From Mycobacterium sp. NBC_00419 (GTDB lineage Bacteria; Actinomycetota; Actinomycetes; Mycobacteriales; Mycobacteriaceae), in the NCBI RefSeq assembly GCF_036023875.1, contig NZ_CP107931.1:1984001-2048000 (forward strand): DNA of 64,000 nt, read 5' to 3'. The position numbers and the translations under genes are program-made. The number at the start of each line of letters is the position of its first letter. Position 1 is the first letter of the stretch. Below, in pieces: positions 42,159 to 51,704 of the stretch. The notes under the pieces were generated by a model, which ran no database searches, had not been told where the DNA came from, and saw nothing but the letters and a program-made list of their open reading frames with translations.

Positions 42159-43187
42159 CTACGGCGCCTTCTGGACGGGACAGGTCGCGCCCAAGTAATG
42201 GATTCCGTTGTCCCGGTGATCGACCGGCGGGAGATTCCGATCGGGCGTGTGCAGCAGCGGCGCGTCGGCCGGGATTCGACCCGTCGCGCGGTCCCACCCG
42301 GCCCGTGCGCGCGGGTGCATCCGACGGCGCACCGGGACCAACGTGAACGCCAGATTCACCGTTCGGCCGAAGAGCCGGTGCAGGCGCTCATCACGCTTCG
42401 ACCAGGTGTAGCCCATCAACTCCCGCACCGGTTGGTCGTAGAGCCCGACCGTCAACCACACCGCGAACGGTCCCATCACCTTCAGGTATGCCGACCACAC
42501 CGCATCCGGAATCCAATGCAGTGAAGGATGCTTCGGCATCGTCGAGAGGTCGAGGACCTCACGGGTCGCCCAGTTGTTCTCCAGTACGTTTCGGCACATG
42601 TGGTCCCAGTAGGCCTGGAAGTCTTCCCACGTCGCGGGCACCGGCCGCATGCTCATCCCGTACATCCGGTACCAGGTGACGTGCTCGTCGAACAGCTGGC
42701 GTTTCTGGTCCTCGGTGAGCCCGCCGCCGAAATGCTCGGCGGTCAAGACGGTGCCCATGAAGAAGGTCGCGTGCGCCCAGTAGAAAACCTCGGGGTTCAA
42801 CGCGCTGTAGCGCCTGCCCTGCTCGTCGACACCCTTGATCGGGATGTGATAGTCGCGGATCTCCGCACCCGTCACGGGCGCACGGTCACCGTCGAACACC
42901 ACGCCGCCGATCGGGTACAGCGAGCGCAGCAGGCGCGGCAGCCGCTCGAGGAAGAAGATCGAATGGTCCTGGACCGCCGCACCAAGCTGGGGGTGCATGT
43001 TCTGCATCGAGCCCGCCCACGGACCCTGCAGGAGTCCACGCCAGTCGCCGAAGTACTTCCAGGTCAGCGAATCGGGTCCGAGCGCAGCGGGTGGAGCGTC
43101 GTAGGCGCCGGCGGTCACCGGGCAGCCCGACGCCACGGGTTCATCGCCGGTGGTGTCCGGGTGCGCCTCGGACGTATCTTGACTCAA
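42159..43187 (-). CDS. Oxygenase MpaB family (DUF2236) protein
   Basis: 342 aa. 'RDYHIPIKGVDEQGRRYSAL' followed by 'FYWAHATFFMG' is the central heme-binding core region of the MpaB/latex-clearing protein superfamily, and 'MRPVPATWEDFQAYWDHM' is also characteristic. Probably a b-type heme oxygenase on an unsaturated lipid; the substrate is unknown. TTG start at 43187 has AAGG 8 nt upstream. Divergent from a TetR gene with a palindromic operator between them. Confidence 0.86.
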   Translation of the reverse strand: MSQDTSEAHPDTTGDEPVASGCPVTAGAYDAPPAALGPDSLTWKYFGDWRGLLQGPWAGSMQNMHPQLGAAVQDHSIFFLERLPRLLRSLYPIGGVVFDGDRAPVTGAEIRDYHIPIKGVDEQGRRYSALNPEVFYWAHATFFMGTVLTAEHFGGGLTEDQKRQLFDEHVTWYRMYGMSMRPVPATWEDFQAYWDHMCRNVLENNWATREVLDLSTMPKHPSLHWIPDAVWSAYLKVMGPFAVWLTVGLYDQPVRELMGYTWSKRDERLHRLFGRTVNLAFTLVPVRRRMHPRARAGWDRATGRIPADAPLLHTPDRNLPPVDHRDNGIHYLGATCPVQKAP

Positions 43188-43205
43188 CTGATGACCTTCA
43201 CAATC

Positions 43206-43223
43206 TGACTACGTACGTTGTCA
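43206..43223. promoter_or_regulatory. Near-perfect palindrome, likely TetR operator
   Basis: TGACTACGTACGTTGTCA has 9-bp arms with one mismatch. It is placed between the divergent MpaB oxygenase and TetR starts, about 20 bp from each. Confidence 0.65.
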
Positions 43224-43242
43224 TCACGAGCTTAGGAGCCAT

Positions 43243-43824
43243 GTGACGTCGGGTCAACGACGGGGACGCTGGTCGGGCGTGCCGCTGCAGGATCGCCAGG
43301 CATTGCGTCGCGACGAACTCATCGCCGCCGGCGTGACGCTGCTCGGCGATGCGGGCGGGCCGGCACTGACCGTCCGGGCCGTCTGCCGGCAGTCCGGCCT
43401 CACCGAGCGCTACTTCTACGAGAGTTTCAGTGACCGAGACGATTTCGTTCGCGCCGTGTACGACGACGTGTGCAGCCGGGCGATGGCGACGCTGATGACG
43501 GCAACCACCCCACGCGAAGCCGTGGAGCGCTTCGTCGCACTGATGGTCGACGACCCGGTTCGCGGACGCGTGCTGCTGCTGGCACCCGAGGTCGAACCGG
43601 TGCTCATCCATTCCGGAGCCGAGTGGATGCCCAGTTTCATCAAGCTTCTGCAGGGCAAGCTCACCGAGATCGACGACCCGGCGCTGCAGAACATGGTCGC
43701 CACCGGATTGATCGGTGCTTTGACGGCACTGTTCACCGCCTACCTCGACGGTCGGCTGAGCGCCTCGCGCGAGCAGTTCATCGACTACTGCGTGGAACTG
43801 CTGCTCAGTCGCGCAGCGGGTTAA
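43243..43824 (+). CDS. TetR-family transcriptional regulator
   Basis: 193 aa, GTG start behind AGGAG. HTH 'VRAVCRQSGLTERYFYESFS' with the helix 'RRDELIAAGVTLLGDAGGPA' before it. Likely represses itself and the MpaB oxygenase through the 43206 palindrome. Ends with a 4-bp overlap on the convergent secreted-protein gene. Confidence 0.86.
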   Translation: MTSGQRRGRWSGVPLQDRQALRRDELIAAGVTLLGDAGGPALTVRAVCRQSGLTERYFYESFSDRDDFVRAVYDDVCSRAMATLMTATTPREAVERFVALMVDDPVRGRVLLLAPEVEPVLIHSGAEWMPSFIKLLQGKLTEIDDPALQNMVATGLIGALTALFTAYLDGRLSASREQFIDYCVELLLSRAAG

Positions 43825-44291
43825 CCGCCGGCGACCTGCCCGGCCTCACCCGGAACCTGACCGTCCTGCAGCAGCTCGGACGACGAGCTCTGCTGCGCCT
43901 CGGCCTGCTGCTCGGCAAGCTTCTCCTCGTAGTCCGAGCGCGCCTGGCGGCCCTCGGGACTGCCGATCGAGTTACCCGGCACGCCAGCGGCGGCGAAGCT
44001 GTTGTTGCAGTTCAGGTACAGCAGCACCTGCCCACCGGAGCTGGTTCCGCTGGAGTCGAGGAAGTTGGCGCTGCGCGAGCCAGTGACCGTGCACTGGTCG
44101 GTCGGCAGGAAGCTGCCCACCCGAGTTGCGATGGTGGCGGACTGACCGGAATCGCTGATGGCCTGAGCTGCGTCGGCGTAGGTCTGTCCGGCGTACTCGT
44201 TGACCGCTGAGGCGACACCCGAGCCGAAGACCGCGAACGATGCTGCCGCAACACCAACGGCGCCGACGCCGAGGACCAAGGGCTTCTTCAC
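43821..44291 (-). CDS. Secreted protein of a tandem paralogue family (1 of 3)
   Basis: 156 aa. Signal peptide ends near 'SGVASA'. The shared core follows: 'YAGQTYADAAQAI', 'IATRVGSFLPTDQCTVTGSR', 'SANFLDSSG' and 'VLLYLNCN'. It has two Cys likely joined by a disulfide, then a Gln/Ser-rich tail. GTG start behind GGAGG. The family looks specific to mycobacteria; role unknown. Confidence 0.78.
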   Translation of the reverse strand: MKKPLVLGVGAVGVAAASFAVFGSGVASAVNEYAGQTYADAAQAISDSGQSATIATRVGSFLPTDQCTVTGSRSANFLDSSGTSSGGQVLLYLNCNNSFAAAGVPGNSIGSPEGRQARSDYEEKLAEQQAEAQQSSSSELLQDGQVPGEAGQVAGG

Positions 44292-44429
44292 GTCTGAACG
44301 ACCTCCGACTTGAGGGTTACTGTGCGTTTACTAGAGAAACGCTTGTGGCTTCAGAAACGGAAGAGTACTCCACTCGCGCGGACCTCGCAGGGGCACCGGA
44401 CCAGGGATTTGCGCGCTGGGGGCCGCAGG

Positions 44430-44879
44430 CTATGGAATCTGGCCCGGCACTGTAGGCACCTCGCCGGACTGCAACAGTTCATCGCCCTGGTTCTGCTCGG
44501 CTTCAGCCTGCCGTTGGGCCTGTTGATCTTCCTGGGCCTGACGGTCCCCGGGGCTGGCCGCCGAGTTACCGGGGTTGCCTTGAGAGGCCAGGTCGGTATT
44601 GCAGTTCAGGTCGAGCAAAACTCGTCCGCCAGGATTGCTTCCGCTGGCGTCCAGGAAACTGGCGCTCCGCGAGCCGGTAACCCGGCACTGGGAAGTCGGC
44701 AGCTGATCTCCGACGACCGTGGCGATCGTGTCGGCTCCGCCGCTCTGCTGGATCGTCTGCGATGCGTCGCCGTAGGTCTGGCCGGCGTACTCGTTGTCAG
44801 CGTGGGCGGCAGGCTGGCATATGCCGAGGAACGATCCGATAGTGATGGCGACGACCACAACGGCCGCTGCTCGAACCAT
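44430..44879 (-). CDS. Secreted protein of a tandem paralogue family (2 of 3)
   Basis: 149 aa. Signal peptide to about 'AAHA'. Core 'YAGQTYGDASQTIQQSGG', 'VVGDQLPTSQCRVTGSRSAS' and 'VLLDLNCN', then a charged Gln/Glu-rich tail. ATG at 44879 with GGAGG 5 nt upstream. Closest to the gene at 43821. Confidence 0.78.
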   Translation of the reverse strand: MVRAAAVVVVAITIGSFLGICQPAAHADNEYAGQTYGDASQTIQQSGGADTIATVVGDQLPTSQCRVTGSRSASFLDASGSNPGGRVLLDLNCNTDLASQGNPGNSAASPGDRQAQEDQQAQRQAEAEQNQGDELLQSGEVPTVPGQIP

Positions 44880-44977
44880 CTGACCTCCAACCTGATGAAT
44901 ACGATCTACCGGTACGTGACCTGATAACGGGTACTCGGCGAGGCGCGATCGATCTGAACGCACGCGGTCGTCGACCA

Positions 44978-45475
44978 CTAGCCGATGGTTTGAAGGACCT
45001 CGTCGGAGCACCCTCCGGCCTTGTCACACATCTCTTTACAGTCAGCGGCATTGGCAGTGCAGTACGCAGGATGCGCATTGAGGTACCTCACGTTTGCCGC
45101 ATCCCGCTCCTGCTGCTGCTTCGCCTTCTGCCCGCCCGGAGAAGCCGCGGAATTGCCCGGCTTGCCGGGGGCGGCGAGCGCCTGATTGCAGTTCAGGTGA
45201 AGCAAGATCTCGCTGCCACGGGACCTTCCGCTCGAATCGAGATTGGTGGCCTTCGAAGAAGATTCGACCATGCAGTCGTCCGTCGAAAGCTGGTCGCCGA
45301 CGACGCTCGCGATGACCGGCGTAGAGCCGCCTCTGGATATCTGTTTGGAGGCGTCTGCGTAGGTTTGGCCCGAATAGTCGGGTCCTGCGGCATTGGCAGC
45401 GCCGACTCCCAGAGCCGCCGCCGCGAACAGCACACACGCGACTGCAGATCTTTCGACCAGCAAAAACAGCCTCAT
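44978..45475 (-). CDS. Secreted protein of a tandem paralogue family (3 of 3)
   Basis: 165 aa. Signal peptide to about 'GAANA'. Core 'YSGQTYADASKQISRGGSTP', 'VVGDQLSTDDCMVESSSKAT' and 'ILLHLNCN'. Unlike its two neighbours it ends with a Cys-rich module ('YCTANAADCKEMCDKAGGC'), so it is the most divergent and perhaps the ancestral form. Divergent from desA1. Confidence 0.78.
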   Translation of the reverse strand: MRLFLLVERSAVACVLFAAAALGVGAANAAGPDYSGQTYADASKQISRGGSTPVIASVVGDQLSTDDCMVESSSKATNLDSSGRSRGSEILLHLNCNQALAAPGKPGNSAASPGGQKAKQQQERDAANVRYLNAHPAYCTANAADCKEMCDKAGGCSDEVLQTIG

Positions 45476-45645
45476 GTTCCCCCCTGAGATGAGCACTGGT
45501 CGGTCCCCAACCGACTCAAGCGAGACTCTACCGCCGGCACCCGATCGCTACGCCAGAAACGACTCACCGGCGTCAGCAACTTGAATGTCACCGGGATACA
45601 CAGATATATTGATGCAACTACTGGAAACAGATAACTGGAGGGTTC

Positions 45646-46641
45646 ATGTCGCAAGACCTGACCGACCTCGAACTGCTTCGCGAGCTCGAGCCCGTGGCGG
45701 AGAAGCTGATCAACCGCCACATGTCGATGTTCAAGGACTGGAACCCACACGACTACATCCCGTGGTCGGACGGCAAGAACTACTACGCCCTCGGCGGCCA
45801 GGACTGGCATCCCGACCAGGCTCAGCTGTCCGAAGTCGCCCGCACCGCGATGGTGCAGAACCTCCTGACCGAGGACAACCTGCCCGCCTACCACCGCGAA
45901 ATCGCGATGAACTTTTCCACCGACGGCCCGTGGGGCTACTGGGTGAACCGGTGGACCGCCGAAGAGAACCGGCACGGTATCTCGATCCGCGACTACCTGG
46001 TGGTCACCCGCAACTGTGATCCGATCGAGCTCGAAGAGCTGCGCGTGGAGCAAATGACCCGCGGTTTCTCGCCGGGCCAGAACCAGCAGGGTGACCTGTT
46101 CGCCGAGAGCCTCTTCGACTCGGTGATGTACGTCAGCTTCCAGGAGCTGGCCACCCGCGTCTCGCACCGCAACACCGGCAAGGCCTGCCAGGAGCCTGTC
46201 GCCGAGCAGCTGTTGGCGCGGATCTCCAACGACGAGAACCTGCACATGATCTTCTACCGCGACGTCAGCGAAGCCAGCTTCGCCATCGCGCCGAACCAGG
46301 CGATGCACTCTCTGCACCGGGTACTGCGCAACTTCAGGATGCCCGGCTACACGGTGCCGGACTTCCGCCGCAAGGCCGTCATCATCGCGATGGGTGGCGT
46401 CTACGACCCGCGTATCCATCTCGACGACGTCGTGATGCCGGTGCTGAAGAAATGGCGCATCTTCGAGCGCGAGGACTTCACCGGCGAAGCCGCCAGGATG
46501 CGCGACGACCTCGCCGAGCTGATCAAGGAACTCGAAGAGACCTGCGACAAGTTCGAGGACGCGAAAGCCCGCAAGCTGGAGCGCGACGCGCGGCTGGCTG
46601 AGAAGCGCGCTGCCAAGACACTGGCCGGGGCGGCAACATAG
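45646..46641 (+). CDS. desA1: Acyl-ACP desaturase DesA1
   Basis: 331 aa, colinear with the DesA1 sequence known from M. tuberculosis (Rv0824c). Diiron ligands are in 'RWTAEENRHG' and 'ISNDENLHMIFYRD', with an early Glu in 'EDNLPAYHREI'. It introduces the double bond needed for mycolic-acid precursors. ATG behind GGAGG. The stop is adjacent to the dus gene. The neighbouring order to phoU is as in M. tuberculosis. Confidence 0.95.
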   Translation: MSQDLTDLELLRELEPVAEKLINRHMSMFKDWNPHDYIPWSDGKNYYALGGQDWHPDQAQLSEVARTAMVQNLLTEDNLPAYHREIAMNFSTDGPWGYWVNRWTAEENRHGISIRDYLVVTRNCDPIELEELRVEQMTRGFSPGQNQQGDLFAESLFDSVMYVSFQELATRVSHRNTGKACQEPVAEQLLARISNDENLHMIFYRDVSEASFAIAPNQAMHSLHRVLRNFRMPGYTVPDFRRKAVIIAMGGVYDPRIHLDDVVMPVLKKWRIFEREDFTGEAARMRDDLAELIKELEETCDKFEDAKARKLERDARLAEKRAAKTLAGAAT

Positions 46642-46706
46642 TCGACACCTCACCAGCCACCACCGGGCTGCGGATCGGGCCTTTCGCCCTCCGTAGCCCG
46701 GTCGTC

Positions 46707-47801
46707 TTGGCGCCTATGGCCGGAGTCACCAACGTCGCCTTCCGCACGCTGTGCCGCGAGCTGGAAGAGACCAGAGCCGGCACTGTCAGCGGTCTCTACG
46801 TCTGCGAGATGGTCACCGCCCGCGCCCTGGTCGAGCGTCACCCCGTGACCATGCACATGACGACGTTCGCGCCCCAGGAATCCCCGCGCTCACTGCAGCT
46901 CTACACCGTCGACCCGGCCACCACCTATGAGGCGGCCCGGATGATCGTCGAAGATGACCTTGCCGACCACATCGACATGAACTTCGGCTGCCCTGTGCCC
47001 AAAGTCACACGCCGCGGCGGCGGGGCCGCCCTGCCGTACAAGCGGCGGCTGTTCGGCCAGATCGTGGCAGCCGCCGTCCGCGCAACCGAGGGCACCTCGG
47101 TCCCGGTGACGGTGAAGTTCCGCATCGGCATCGACGACACCCACCACACCCACCTCGACGCCGGTCGCATCGCCGAGCAGGAGGGCGCCGCCGCCGTTGC
47201 CCTGCACGCCCGCACCGCAGCTCAGCGGTATTCCGGTACGGCAGACTGGGAACAGATCGGACGCCTCAAAGAGGCCGTGCACTCGATCCCGGTGCTGGGC
47301 AACGGGGACATCTTCGAGGCCAACGACGCACTGGCGATGATGGCCGCAACCGGGTGTGACGGAGTCGTCATCGGCCGAGGCTGCCTGGGCAGGCCCTGGT
47401 TGTTCGCCGAACTGTCCGCGGCGTTCACCGGCTCACCCACGCCCACCCCGCCCACTCTCGGTGAGGTGGCCGACATCATGCGCCGTCACGGCCGGCTCCT
47501 GGCCGAGCATTTCGGCGAGGACAAAGGTATGCGCGATATGCGCAAGCACATCGCGTGGTATCTGCACGGCTTTCCGGCAGGCGCCGACTTGCGCCGGGCA
47601 TTGGCGCTGGTCAAGACCCTCGACGAGCTCGACGGGCTGCTCGAGCAACTCGACCGCGAGGTGCCGTTCCCGGCGGCGGCGACCGGACCCCGGGGCCGTC
47701 AGGGCTCGGCCGCGTCGGTGTCGCTTCCCGAACGCTGGCTCGACGATCCGGACGACTGCACGGTGCCCGCGGGCGCCGATGTCATGAACTCGGGTGGCTG
47801 A
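46707..47801 (+). CDS. tRNA-dihydrouridine synthase (Dus)
   Basis: FMN enzyme reducing uridines in tRNA D-loops. 'APMAGVTNVAFRTLC', 'HIDMNFGCPVPKVTRRGGG' with the catalytic Cys, 'VTVKFRIGIDD' and 'GNGDIF...GRGCLGRPWLF' are intact. The conserved N-terminus continues upstream to the desA1 stop ('LRIGPFALRSPVVL'), but no ATG, GTG or TTG exists there. An ATA at 46638 overlaps the desA1 stop and a CTG lies at 46668. The TTG at 46707 is the first canonical start but would remove the first strand of the barrel. The true start is therefore probably 46638-46668 and non-canonical. Confidence 0.85.
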   Translation: MAPMAGVTNVAFRTLCRELEETRAGTVSGLYVCEMVTARALVERHPVTMHMTTFAPQESPRSLQLYTVDPATTYEAARMIVEDDLADHIDMNFGCPVPKVTRRGGGAALPYKRRLFGQIVAAAVRATEGTSVPVTVKFRIGIDDTHHTHLDAGRIAEQEGAAAVALHARTAAQRYSGTADWEQIGRLKEAVHSIPVLGNGDIFEANDALAMMAATGCDGVVIGRGCLGRPWLFAELSAAFTGSPTPTPPTLGEVADIMRRHGRLLAEHFGEDKGMRDMRKHIAWYLHGFPAGADLRRALALVKTLDELDGLLEQLDREVPFPAAATGPRGRQGSAASVSLPERWLDDPDDCTVPAGADVMNSGG

Positions 47802-48036
47802 TTCGAGACGGTCCCGACATCTGGGCGAGCTAGCGGTCCCACACGTTGTCTCAGTACGATAGGGATCTTGTCGTGTGCCGCCGGACTGGCGGACCCGCGG
47901 CGAATGCTGCTAGAAGACAGAGGACGGTTGTGGCGCCGCACAGCGGCGATCCTCACCCAGGTGCCGAGACACGTGCACCACGGCTGTGTACGCGCGACGA
48001 CGCGCAAGACCCCCCAGAGTCGGAGGCGACTGGAAC

Positions 48037-50103
48037 ATGAGTGACGGCGATAACGCCACTCCTGGCCAGCACCGCGGTTCTGAGCCCGAGGGCAACGAGC
48101 GCATCACCCGCACACCGAGACCAGCGCAGAGCCGCACACCCTGGGAGCGCGCCGCCGCCTCACACCGTGCCCCCGAGGCGCCGAAGACCGGCCCTGCCCC
48201 GTCCGGTAACCACACCGAAGGCGTCCCAGTCGCGGACCTGATCGCCAAGGTGGCCGGGGCGTCTGCGCCTGGTGGTCCCGCCCGGCGCCGGGCAGAGCAG
48301 CCCGCCGGACCGCCCGACAACTCCGCGGACCGCACCGAGCCCATCCCGGTCCTAGCGGCGGCCTACGCCGACGAATTGCCCGACCTCGAAGCGCTCAACC
48401 GCGCCCGTGGGACGCTGGCCGCCGACCCCAGCCCGGCGCCCGCCGCACCGCCACCTCCTGCCACTGTGCAGGGCAAGACGGGCAAGACGGCCAAGGCACG
48501 CTCAGCGAAAAAGACGAAGAAGACCACGTCACGCAAGCCGGTGATACTGGCCGGCCGGTCAGCAGCGGCGCTGTTCGCGGTGGCCGCCCTGGCATTGACC
48601 GGTGGAGCCTGGCAGTGGCAGTCAGCCAAGAACGATCTACTGCGCAATGTGGCCGCCCTGGATCCGAATTCGCACGACATCCTCGACCCCAACGCCCAGT
48701 TCGGCGACGAGAACTTCCTGATCGTCGGCGTCGACACCCGCACCGGCGCCAACGGCGAGATGGGCGCCGGCAGCACGGCCGACGCCGAAGGTGCCCGCTC
48801 GGACACGATCATGCTGGTGAACATCCCAGCGGACCGAAAACGCGTGGTGGCGGTGTCGTTCCCCCGCGATCTGGCGATCACCCCGATGAAATGTCAGGCC
48901 TGGAACTCCGAAACCGGCGAGTACGGCCCGGTGTACGACCAGAACACCGGCGAGTGGAGCGACGACTGGCGCTACACCGAGACCAAGATCAACTCGGCAT
49001 ATGCCCTGGGCGGCCCGAAGTGCCTGGTCAAGGTCATTCAAAAGATGTCCGGCCTGTCGATCAACCGATTCATGGCTGTGGACTTCGCCGGGTTCTCCAA
49101 GATGGTCGACGCCCTGGGCGGTGTCGAGGTGTGCAGCACCACGCCGCTGGAGGACTACGAACTCGGGACCGTCCTGGCCAGCGCCGGGCGCCAGACCCTC
49201 GACGGGCACACCGCGCTGAACTACGTACGGGCGCGCCAAGTCACCACCGAGGTCAATGGCGACTACGGGCGCATCAAGCGCCAACAGCTGTTCCTGTCCT
49301 CGCTGCTGCGCTCGATGATCTCCAAGGACACGTTGTTCAGCCTCAGCAAGCTGAACAACGTCGTCAACATGTTCATCGACGACACCTACGTCGACAACGT
49401 CCGGACCAAGGACCTCGTTGACCTGGGCCAGTCGCTGCAGGGCATCAACGCGGGCCGGATCACCTTCGTCACCGTGCCGACCACCGGCATCACCGACGCC
49501 GACGGCAACGAGGAGCCCCGCACCGAGGACATCCGGGCGCTCTTCGACGCGATCATCAACGACGATCCGCTGCCCGGCGAGAACGACACCAACGCAACCA
49601 CCAGCCCGATGACGGCGGCCAAAAAGGCCGAGGAGGCCGCGCCGAGCGCCACCGCGGAAAAGCCCGTCGAGACGACACAGACCGAGCTGGTCAACGCCGT
49701 GACGACCAACCCCACAGACGTGACCGTGCAGGTGTCCAACGCCACCGGCCAGGAAGGGCTCGGCGCCAATGCCGCGGCGGCGCTGCAGGAGCACGGGTTC
49801 AACGTGCTCGAACCCGACGACTACGACGGCACCGTCAGCGGCACCACCGTGATGTTCTCGGCGGGCAACGAAGAGGCCGCCGCGACCGTCGCCGCTGCCT
49901 TCCCGAACGCGGCGATGGAGCGGGTCGACGGCCTTGGTCAGACGGTTCAGGTGGTGCTCGGTTCGAACTTCGATACCGTCGCCGCGCCCCCGCCGAGCGG
50001 CTCCGCGGTGAGCGTGCAGGTCAGCCACGACTCCAGCAGCACCCCCACCCAGCTGCCCGAGGACCTCACCGTCACCAACGGCGCGGACGTCACCTGCGAA
50101 TAG
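48037..50103 (+). CDS. LytR-CpsA-Psr (LCP) family glycopolymer transferase
   Basis: 688 aa, matching the Rv0822c position. Disordered, Pro/Ala-rich cytoplasmic N-terminus, basic patch and one membrane helix at about 167-190. The LCP domain follows with 'NFLIVGVDTRTG', 'GARSDTIMLVNI' and 'VSFPRDLAI', then a C-terminal LytR_C domain (about 560-640). LCP proteins attach arabinogalactan to peptidoglycan. ATG 48037 follows GGAGG; the frame opens further upstream to 47986. Confidence 0.9.
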   Translation: MSDGDNATPGQHRGSEPEGNERITRTPRPAQSRTPWERAAASHRAPEAPKTGPAPSGNHTEGVPVADLIAKVAGASAPGGPARRRAEQPAGPPDNSADRTEPIPVLAAAYADELPDLEALNRARGTLAADPSPAPAAPPPPATVQGKTGKTAKARSAKKTKKTTSRKPVILAGRSAAALFAVAALALTGGAWQWQSAKNDLLRNVAALDPNSHDILDPNAQFGDENFLIVGVDTRTGANGEMGAGSTADAEGARSDTIMLVNIPADRKRVVAVSFPRDLAITPMKCQAWNSETGEYGPVYDQNTGEWSDDWRYTETKINSAYALGGPKCLVKVIQKMSGLSINRFMAVDFAGFSKMVDALGGVEVCSTTPLEDYELGTVLASAGRQTLDGHTALNYVRARQVTTEVNGDYGRIKRQQLFLSSLLRSMISKDTLFSLSKLNNVVNMFIDDTYVDNVRTKDLVDLGQSLQGINAGRITFVTVPTTGITDADGNEEPRTEDIRALFDAIINDDPLPGENDTNATTSPMTAAKKAEEAAPSATAEKPVETTQTELVNAVTTNPTDVTVQVSNATGQEGLGANAAAALQEHGFNVLEPDDYDGTVSGTTVMFSAGNEEAAATVAAAFPNAAMERVDGLGQTVQVVLGSNFDTVAAPPPSGSAVSVQVSHDSSSTPTQLPEDLTVTNGADVTCE

Positions 50104-50126
50104 CCGCGCAGACCGCGTGTGCTTCC

Positions 50127-50144
50127 ATTCACCGTTCGTTCACC
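50127..50144 (+). promoter_or_regulatory. PHO-box-like direct repeat upstream of phoU
   Basis: ATTCACC-GTTC-GTTCACC, an 11-bp spaced direct repeat of TTCACC. It resembles the RegX3 boxes of mycobacteria and the repeats before pstS at 54931-54960. It lies about 46 bp before the phoU start. Confidence 0.55.
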
Positions 50145-50189
50145 GACTCGGGCCATACTGGGTGACCGTCTGAAAGTAGGGTGGACCGT

Positions 50190-50855
50190 ATGCGGACCGC
50201 TTACCACGAGCAACTCGATGCTCTGAACAACCAGCTGGCCGAGATGTGTCGGATGGCCGGCGTGGCGATGGAGCGCGCCACCCAGGCGCTGTTGCAGGCC
50301 GACCTGGTGCTGGCCGAACAGGTCATCACCGACCACGAGCAGATCTCGGCGGCCAGTGCCCGCGCCGAGGAAGCGGCCTTCGTACTGCTCGCCCTGCAGG
50401 CGCCGGTGGCCGGTGACCTGCGTGCGATCGTCAGTTCTATCCAGATCGTCGCCGATGTCGACCGGATGGGCGCGCTGGCTCTGCACGTCGCCAAGATCTC
50501 CCGCCGGCGGCACCCGCAACACACGCTTCCCGAAGAGGTCAACGGCTACTTCGCCGAAATGGGCCGTGTGGCAGTTGAATTGGGCAACAGTGCCCGCGAG
50601 GTACTGCTGTCACGCGACCCTGAGAAGGCCCGCCGCATCCGCGAAGAAGACGATGCGATGGACGACCTGCACCGCCACCTGTTCACCGTGATGATGGACC
50701 GGGAATGGAAGCACGGCGTCGCCGCGGCGGTCGACGTGACCCTGCTCGGGCGGTTCTACGAGCGCTTCGCCGACCATGCGGTGGAGATCGCCCGCCGGGT
50801 GATCTTCCAGGTGACCGGCCGGCTGCCCGAGGAAGAAGAGATCCCGACGTACTGA
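50190..50855 (+). CDS. phoU: PhoU-family phosphate signalling regulator (PhoY2-like)
   Basis: 221 aa, two PhoU three-helix repeats; '[19 protein letters not shown]' and '[20 protein letters not shown]' match mycobacterial PhoY2 closely. It links Pst phosphate transport to the SenX3-RegX3 system and influences persistence. Start at 'MRTAYHEQ' rather than GTG 50181. Convergent with pstB through a shared terminator. Confidence 0.93.
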   Translation: MRTAYHEQLDALNNQLAEMCRMAGVAMERATQALLQADLVLAEQVITDHEQISAASARAEEAAFVLLALQAPVAGDLRAIVSSIQIVADVDRMGALALHVAKISRRRHPQHTLPEEVNGYFAEMGRVAVELGNSAREVLLSRDPEKARRIREEDDAMDDLHRHLFTVMMDREWKHGVAAAVDVTLLGRFYERFADHAVEIARRVIFQVTGRLPEEEEIPTY

Positions 50856-50866
50856 GCTACACCGAA

Positions 50867-50901
50867 AAGAAGGGCTGCCGCATTCCGCGGCAGCCCTTCT
50901 T
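50867..50901. terminator. Bidirectional intrinsic terminator
   Basis: Perfect 15-bp stem AAGAAGGGCTGCCGC with a 5-nt loop, ending in TTCTTTC on one side and AGAAGGG after A-rich sequence on the other. It separates convergent phoU and pstB. Confidence 0.88.
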
Positions 50902-50918
50902 TCATTGTGTGGCAGTGG

Positions 50919-51695
50919 CTAACCGAAGCGGCCGGAGATGTAATCCTCAGTGGCCTTCTGGCTCGGGTTGGAGAAGATCTTCTCGGTGTTGTCGACCTCG
51001 ACGAGCTTGCCCGGCTTGCCGGTGGCCTCGAGGTTGAAGAATGCCGTCTGGTCGCTGACCCGCGCGGCCTGCTGCATGTTGTGCGTGACGATCACGATCG
51101 TGAAGTCCTGCTTGAGTTCGGCGATCAGGTCCTCGATGGCCAGCGTCGAGATCGGGTCCAGCGCCGAGCACGGCTCGTCCATCAGCAGCACGTCAGGTTG
51201 CACGGCGATCGCACGGGCGATGCACAGCCGCTGCTGCTGACCGCCCGACAGACCGCCGCCGGGCTTGTCGAGCCGGTCTTTGACCTCGTTCCACAGATTG
51301 GCACCCTTGAGTGAACGCTCCGCGGTCTCATCGAGCACCTTGCGGTTGCGCACGCCCTGCAGCTTGAGTCCGGCCACCACGTTGTCGCGAATCGACATGG
51401 TGGGGAACGGGTTCGGGCGCTGGAAGACCATACCGATGGTCTTGCGAACACCCACCGGGTCGACGCCGGAGCCGTAGATGTCCTCACCGTCGAGAAGCAC
51501 TGAGCCCTTGACGTATGCGCCGGGGATGACCTCGTGCATGCGGTTGAGGCAGCGCAACACCGTGGATTTGCCACAGCCGGAGGGCCCGATGAATGCGGTG
51601 ACGCTGCGCGGCGGAACCGCTAGCGACACGTCGGCGACGGCGTGGAACGCACCGTAGTAGATGTTGACGTCTTTGAGATCAAGCCGCTTGGCCAT
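50919..51695 (-). CDS. pstB: Phosphate ABC transporter ATPase PstB
   Basis: 258 aa. Walker A 'GPSGCGKST' at residues 37-45, Q-loop '[10 protein letters not shown]', signature 'LSGGQQQR', Walker B '[13 protein letters not shown]' and H-loop 'VTHNMQQ'. The '[10 protein letters not shown]' stretch is specific for phosphate importers. Last gene of pstSCAB. Confidence 0.96.
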   Translation of the reverse strand: MAKRLDLKDVNIYYGAFHAVADVSLAVPPRSVTAFIGPSGCGKSTVLRCLNRMHEVIPGAYVKGSVLLDGEDIYGSGVDPVGVRKTIGMVFQRPNPFPTMSIRDNVVAGLKLQGVRNRKVLDETAERSLKGANLWNEVKDRLDKPGGGLSGGQQQRLCIARAIAVQPDVLLMDEPCSALDPISTLAIEDLIAELKQDFTIVIVTHNMQQAARVSDQTAFFNLEATGKPGKLVEVDNTEKIFSNPSQKATEDYISGRFG

Positions 51696-51704
51696 CAGGT
51701 ATTC

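Noticed and set aside
48637..50028. 463-codon minus-strand frame opposite the LCP gene
   Set aside because: His/Val/Gly-rich mirror frame typical of high-GC DNA; the plus strand has clear LCP motifs.
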